From a virus: 26,980 nt of DNA. The stretch is taken from the IMG/VR virus record IMGVR_UViG_3300027752_000085, positions 1 through 26,980 of that record, one strand, 5' to 3'. The notes beneath the pieces were generated by a model. That model worked only from the letters and a program-made list of their open reading frames with translations. It was not told the DNA's origin and searched no databases. Shown here piece by piece: positions 24,893 to 26,980 of the stretch. Made by a program: the position numbers and the translations under genes. Positions within the stretch are counted from its first letter, which is position 1. Every line of letters begins with the position of its first letter.

Positions 24893-25132
24893 TTATTCCT
24901 GAGAATCAGCAACGCTTGTAACGTGTTCTATAATAATCTTAGTTTCCTTAGACTCTACTGATATCTCTCTCCTTTGTAATTTAGGAGCAGAATATTCTAA
25001 AGTCTTAAAGTACGCTACGATAAAATCTTCGTCTTCCATTGTTGAAAGCAAAGCATTCATACGTTTAGAGTGAACCGTTTGCATACTTGTCAAAAGTTTC
25101 TCTAATTCATTTTCTCTTTCTTTATTTGCCAT
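24893..25132 (-). CDS. Putative terminase small subunit
   Basis: A 79-residue protein located directly upstream of the large subunit. It has an N-terminal charged helix (ERENELEKLLTSMQTVHSKRMNALL), an acidic turn (EDEDFIVAYFKTLEYSAPKLQRRE) and a polar tail. The last part resembles the C-terminal oligomerisation helix of small terminase subunits in Bacteroidota phages. The protein is shorter than usual and I cannot see a clear helix-turn-helix, so DNA recognition might be reduced or different. Position is the strongest support. Confidence 0.65.
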   Translation of the reverse strand: MANKERENELEKLLTSMQTVHSKRMNALLSTMEDEDFIVAYFKTLEYSAPKLQRREISVESKETKIIIEHVTSVADSQE

Positions 25133-25144
25133 ATTCTTTTTTAT

Positions 25145-25279
25145 TTATATTGCTAAAGCCCAATATACAATATTTACAACTGATTGTATCAATTGAAATA
25201 TACCTAACGCTGCAATTAATAATATTGATGTTAAAACTACAAAGCCTAAAGCTACTGATTCTTTTTTATTATTTTCCAT
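25145..25279 (-). CDS. Putative 44-residue single-TM protein
   Basis: The ATG overlaps the end of the upstream RHH-like gene by 11 bases. MENNKKES is followed by a long hydrophobic segment, VALGFVVLTSILLIAALGIF, then a moderately hydrophobic tail ending in YWALAI. It looks like a small membrane protein in the terminase operon. Function is unknown. The tight chain with its neighbours supports it. Confidence 0.55.
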   Translation of the reverse strand: MENNKKESVALGFVVLTSILLIAALGIFQLIQSVVNIVYWALAI

Positions 25280-25427
25280 TTTTTATATGTTTTTTATTTA
25301 ACCAATTAATTATAAGCAAATCTATAACATCTCCTTGATTTAATTCTAGTTCTGCACATTTCATTTTAAATTTAATCCTTGTTTTTTTATCTACCCAAGT
25401 CCCTACGAATACCTTACTATCGCTCAT
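25269..25427 (-). CDS. RHH-like small protein crossing the repeat edge
   Basis: A 52-residue basic protein, MSDSKVFVGTWVDKKTRIKF and onward. A beta strand (KVFVGTWV) followed by two helices (KKTRIKFKMKCAELE and QGDVIDLLIINWLNKK) matches the ribbon-helix-helix outline. Its first six codons are the innermost 18 bases of the right repeat arm; the rest is unique sequence. The other gene made from these same six codons is the DUF3310-like gene at 1554. It may regulate the terminase-side operon. Confidence 0.6.
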   Translation of the reverse strand: MSDSKVFVGTWVDKKTRIKFKMKCAELELNQGDVIDLLIINWLNKKHIKNGK

Positions 25428-25759
25428 TATATAATTATTTTAGTTATTAATTCTTTAAATTCATCAATAGAACGAATAATATAGTACTCGAACCCTTGTT
25501 GTTTCATAAGATACTGCCAAGCCCTTTGATGATCTGACTGTGTTCCTTTTTCTGTTTTTAACTCTATCATCACAGAAAAGCTTTTATAGTACAGAACCAT
25601 ATCTGAACGTCCCTTTACAACTCCTAGGAATTTATTTAACTTACCCCTCAAGCCACCTACTGAATTATTGTTATTGTAACATAGGCAACCTCTTAACTCA
25701 GGATACTCATTATTGAAAAACATTACAATCTCCTGCTGTATCCTGGCTTCTGATTTCAT
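25427..25759 (-). CDS. VRR-NUC-type PD-(D/E)XK endonuclease, right copy
   Basis: Identical 110-residue nuclease to that at 1222-1554, with all active-site residues (D53, E66, K68, Q78) intact. It is the last complete gene of the right repeat arm. Its stop overlaps by one base the start of the RHH-like gene that crosses the repeat edge. Confidence 0.85.
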   Translation of the reverse strand: MKSEARIQQEIVMFFNNEYPELRGCLCYNNNNSVGGLRGKLNKFLGVVKGRSDMVLYYKSFSVMIELKTEKGTQSDHQRAWQYLMKQQGFEYYIIRSIDEFKELITKIII

Positions 25760-25998
25760 CCGTTTTCGTTCATTCGTTTTTCTAATGCTATCTCATACTC
25801 AATACGAGACTTAAACTCCTCAAGGCTACTAAACTCGTGATAACCATAATCTCTTAGATCGTGCTTCCTATAAGTTCCATTTTTACTTAGTATAAGAAAA
25901 CGATACCTCCAATTCATAACACCGCTATCCTCGTCTTTAATTAAAGAGACAGAAACACTTGGGTCTAACCTTGCGTGTTTTAAAGATAACTTTCCCAT
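25756..25998 (-). CDS. Hypothetical protein, 80 residues, right copy
   Basis: Mirror copy of 983-1225 with the same ATG choice and the same ATGA overlap with the following nuclease gene. Function is not recognised. Confidence 0.7.
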   Translation of the reverse strand: MGKLSLKHARLDPSVSVSLIKDEDSGVMNWRYRFLILSKNGTYRKHDLRDYGYHEFSSLEEFKSRIEYEIALEKRMNENG

Positions 25999-25999
25999 T

Positions 26000-26161
26000 T
26001 TAATTAATAGCGTTTTCGATACCTTCAATAATGATATCAGTTAAACTCTTTTTATTCTTTATACACCAAATCTGTGCTTCTTCTTTTAAGTCAATTGGGA
26101 GCCTTACAAAACTCCCTACCGTTCCACCTTCTTTCTTTGGCAATACTAAATTCTTTTTCAT
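26000..26161 (-). CDS. Ribbon-helix-helix DNA-binding protein, right copy
   Basis: Identical 53-residue RHH protein to that at 820-981, encoded on the - strand in the right repeat arm. The beta strand SFVRLP followed by two helices supports the call. It is likely expressed together with the terminase-side operon. Confidence 0.75.
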   Translation of the reverse strand: MKKNLVLPKKEGGTVGSFVRLPIDLKEEAQIWCIKNKKSLTDIIIEGIENAIN

Positions 26162-26162
26162 A

Positions 26163-26348
26163 TTATGATTTTTTTATTAATTTTTCTAAGTTGTTCTTAG
26201 CAGTTCCAATAACAACTGCGTCTTCGATTTCAAAAGCCCCTCCTTTTGTAGCGATCTTTACAGCTTGAATTAAAATACTTAGTGACTGAGACTCCTGGTC
26301 TGTTAATTGAGTTGTAACTTCTTTTACTTCTGACTTTACTGATTTCAT
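26163..26348 (-). CDS. Small conserved phage protein, right copy
   Basis: Identical to the 61-residue product of 633-818 and the first gene of the rightward-originating - strand operon. Function is not recognised. The helix-turn-helix-like outline around GGAFEIEDA is the only visible structure. Confidence 0.75.
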   Translation of the reverse strand: MKSVKSEVKEVTTQLTDQESQSLSILIQAVKIATKGGAFEIEDAVVIGTAKNNLEKLIKKS

Positions 26349-26426
26349 ATTTTAAATTTGATTAAAAATCAGCAACCTGTAAGGAAAGAGAACTTCTCGG
26401 CTTTAGATCACTGATATATTGAGATA

Positions 26427-26458
26427 CAAATATAGTATTATATAACATATAAACCTAA
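26427..26458 (-). promoter_or_regulatory. Bacteroidota-type promoter facing inward, right arm
   Basis: Mirror of 523-554, with the TATATTTG -7 box on the - strand at 26434-26427. It would drive the right-arm genes and, through the tight - strand gene chain, the terminase and phosphoesterase genes. Confidence 0.5.
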
Positions 26459-26803
26459 TTAATTGTAAAAAAAAAAATAAACTTTTTTAAAACCAATGAT
26501 ACAACGGGTTTAAACTAACTAAACATTACTTATCAGGTGGGTGAATAAGGTGGGTGAATGTAAAAAAAAATCCAAAGTGTCAATTACTAATCGAATTTGT
26601 CAATTACCGTAAAAGCACATAAACTCAAGCACACAAAGGGTCTTAGACGTAAAAAACAATTGTCAACTCTTAACACACTTTTTGAACTCTATACCGTTAT
26701 ATGAACCAATATAAAACACCCTTTATATTTTTTAAAATAAAATAAAAAGATAGAAGAGAGAGGTTTTGATTGGATAACTCTCTGAAAACCAGGAACTTAA
26801 ATT

Positions 26804-26852
26804 TGTCAACTTCTTGTCAACTTCCTGTCAACTCCTGTCAACTTCTGTCAAC
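26804..26852 (-). repeat. Iteron array, right copy
   Basis: Mirror of 129-177: five GTTGACA repeats on the - strand with 10-11 bp spacing. The additional single sites are mirrored at 26578-26583, 26598-26603 and 26661-26666. Confidence 0.75.
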
Positions 26853-26980
26853 TTCTCTTGTAAAAAACTCTCTATGTCTTGCTACGACTAGGAAAACAGA
26901 GAGTTGACAAATAAAGTAAAGGGTATAGATGTATATACTCGGTTTTATTTCAAAAAAAGGGAATTTTTTGTAGTACAGCC

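Larger units (their letters stand above)
25410..26980. repeat. Right arm of perfect 1571-bp inverted terminal repeat
   Basis: This is the mirror copy of 1-1571, with the same genes and control sites on the - strand facing into the unique region. Its inner edge falls after the sixth codon of a different gene from that at the left edge. No differences between the arms were seen where compared, which implies recent duplication, continuing gene conversion, or one sequence assembled at both ends. Confidence 0.97.
26349..26980. other. Non-coding terminal control region, right
   Basis: This is the exact mirror of 1-632. It holds the same iterons (26804-26852), tandem repeat (26535-26559), stem-loops and promoter (TATATTTG box read on the - strand at 26427-26434), and no gene. 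Confidence 0.6.

Noticed and set aside
25087-25338. + strand leucine-rich ORF
   Set aside because: It is the reverse complement of the TM peptide and the start of the terminase small-subunit gene; its hydrophobicity is an antisense effect.
1-26980. tRNA genes
   Set aside because: No cloverleaf-compatible stretch with a conserved T-loop was noticed in the few intergenic gaps, though no scan could be run.

Overview
The window reads as the genome, or most of the genome, of a tailed double-stranded DNA phage (Caudoviricetes, HK97-type capsid). The likely host is a member of the Bacteroidota, probably a flavobacterium. The DNA is AT-rich, starts sit in A-rich leaders without Shine-Dalgarno sequences, and the best promoter candidate has the Bacteroidota TAnnTTTG -7 box. 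A tail protein also carries a SprB-like repeat, and several small proteins are of kinds I associate with Bacteroidota phages. The host call is inference from these traits.

Layout: (1) 1-1571 is one arm of a perfect 1571-bp inverted repeat whose other arm is 25410-26980. The arms are exactly the two ends of the window (base i pairs with base 26981-i). The outer ~630 bp of each arm is non-coding and holds helically phased TTGACA iterons, a 13-bp tandem repeat, stem-loops and an inward-facing promoter. The inner ~940 bp encodes four small proteins, including a ribbon-helix-helix (RHH) protein and a VRR-NUC-type nuclease. (2) 1554-2720, + strand: small genes (DUF3310-like, a membrane peptide, a conserved DCGC-motif protein, unknowns). 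(3) 2763-8701, + strand: portal, prohead protease, major capsid protein, connector and tail-completion candidates, and tail tube, ending at a strong terminator. (4) 8775-21118, + strand: two tail-chaperone-position genes joined by a possible -1 frameshift, tape measure, two large tail proteins, an S74-type self-cleaving fibre and a small tip-like protein. (5) 21145-22274, + strand: lysis genes (one-TM holin-like peptide, amidase, 3TM holin). (6) A convergent terminator, then on the - strand a metallophosphoesterase, the large and probable small terminase subunits, a TM peptide and a second RHH-like protein, read inward from the right repeat arm.

The two operons are transcribed toward each other, each starting in an identical terminal-repeat arm, so one duplicated control region appears to drive morphogenesis and lysis from the left and packaging from the right. 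I see no DNA polymerase, helicase, primase, integrase or terminal protein. Replication therefore depends on the host, on another DNA segment, or on something unrecognised. The main candidate for an undescribed system is the long gene-bearing inverted terminal repeat with its iterons, RHH protein and junction-type nuclease on a terminase-packaged genome. An unresolved assembly repeat is the main competing explanation.
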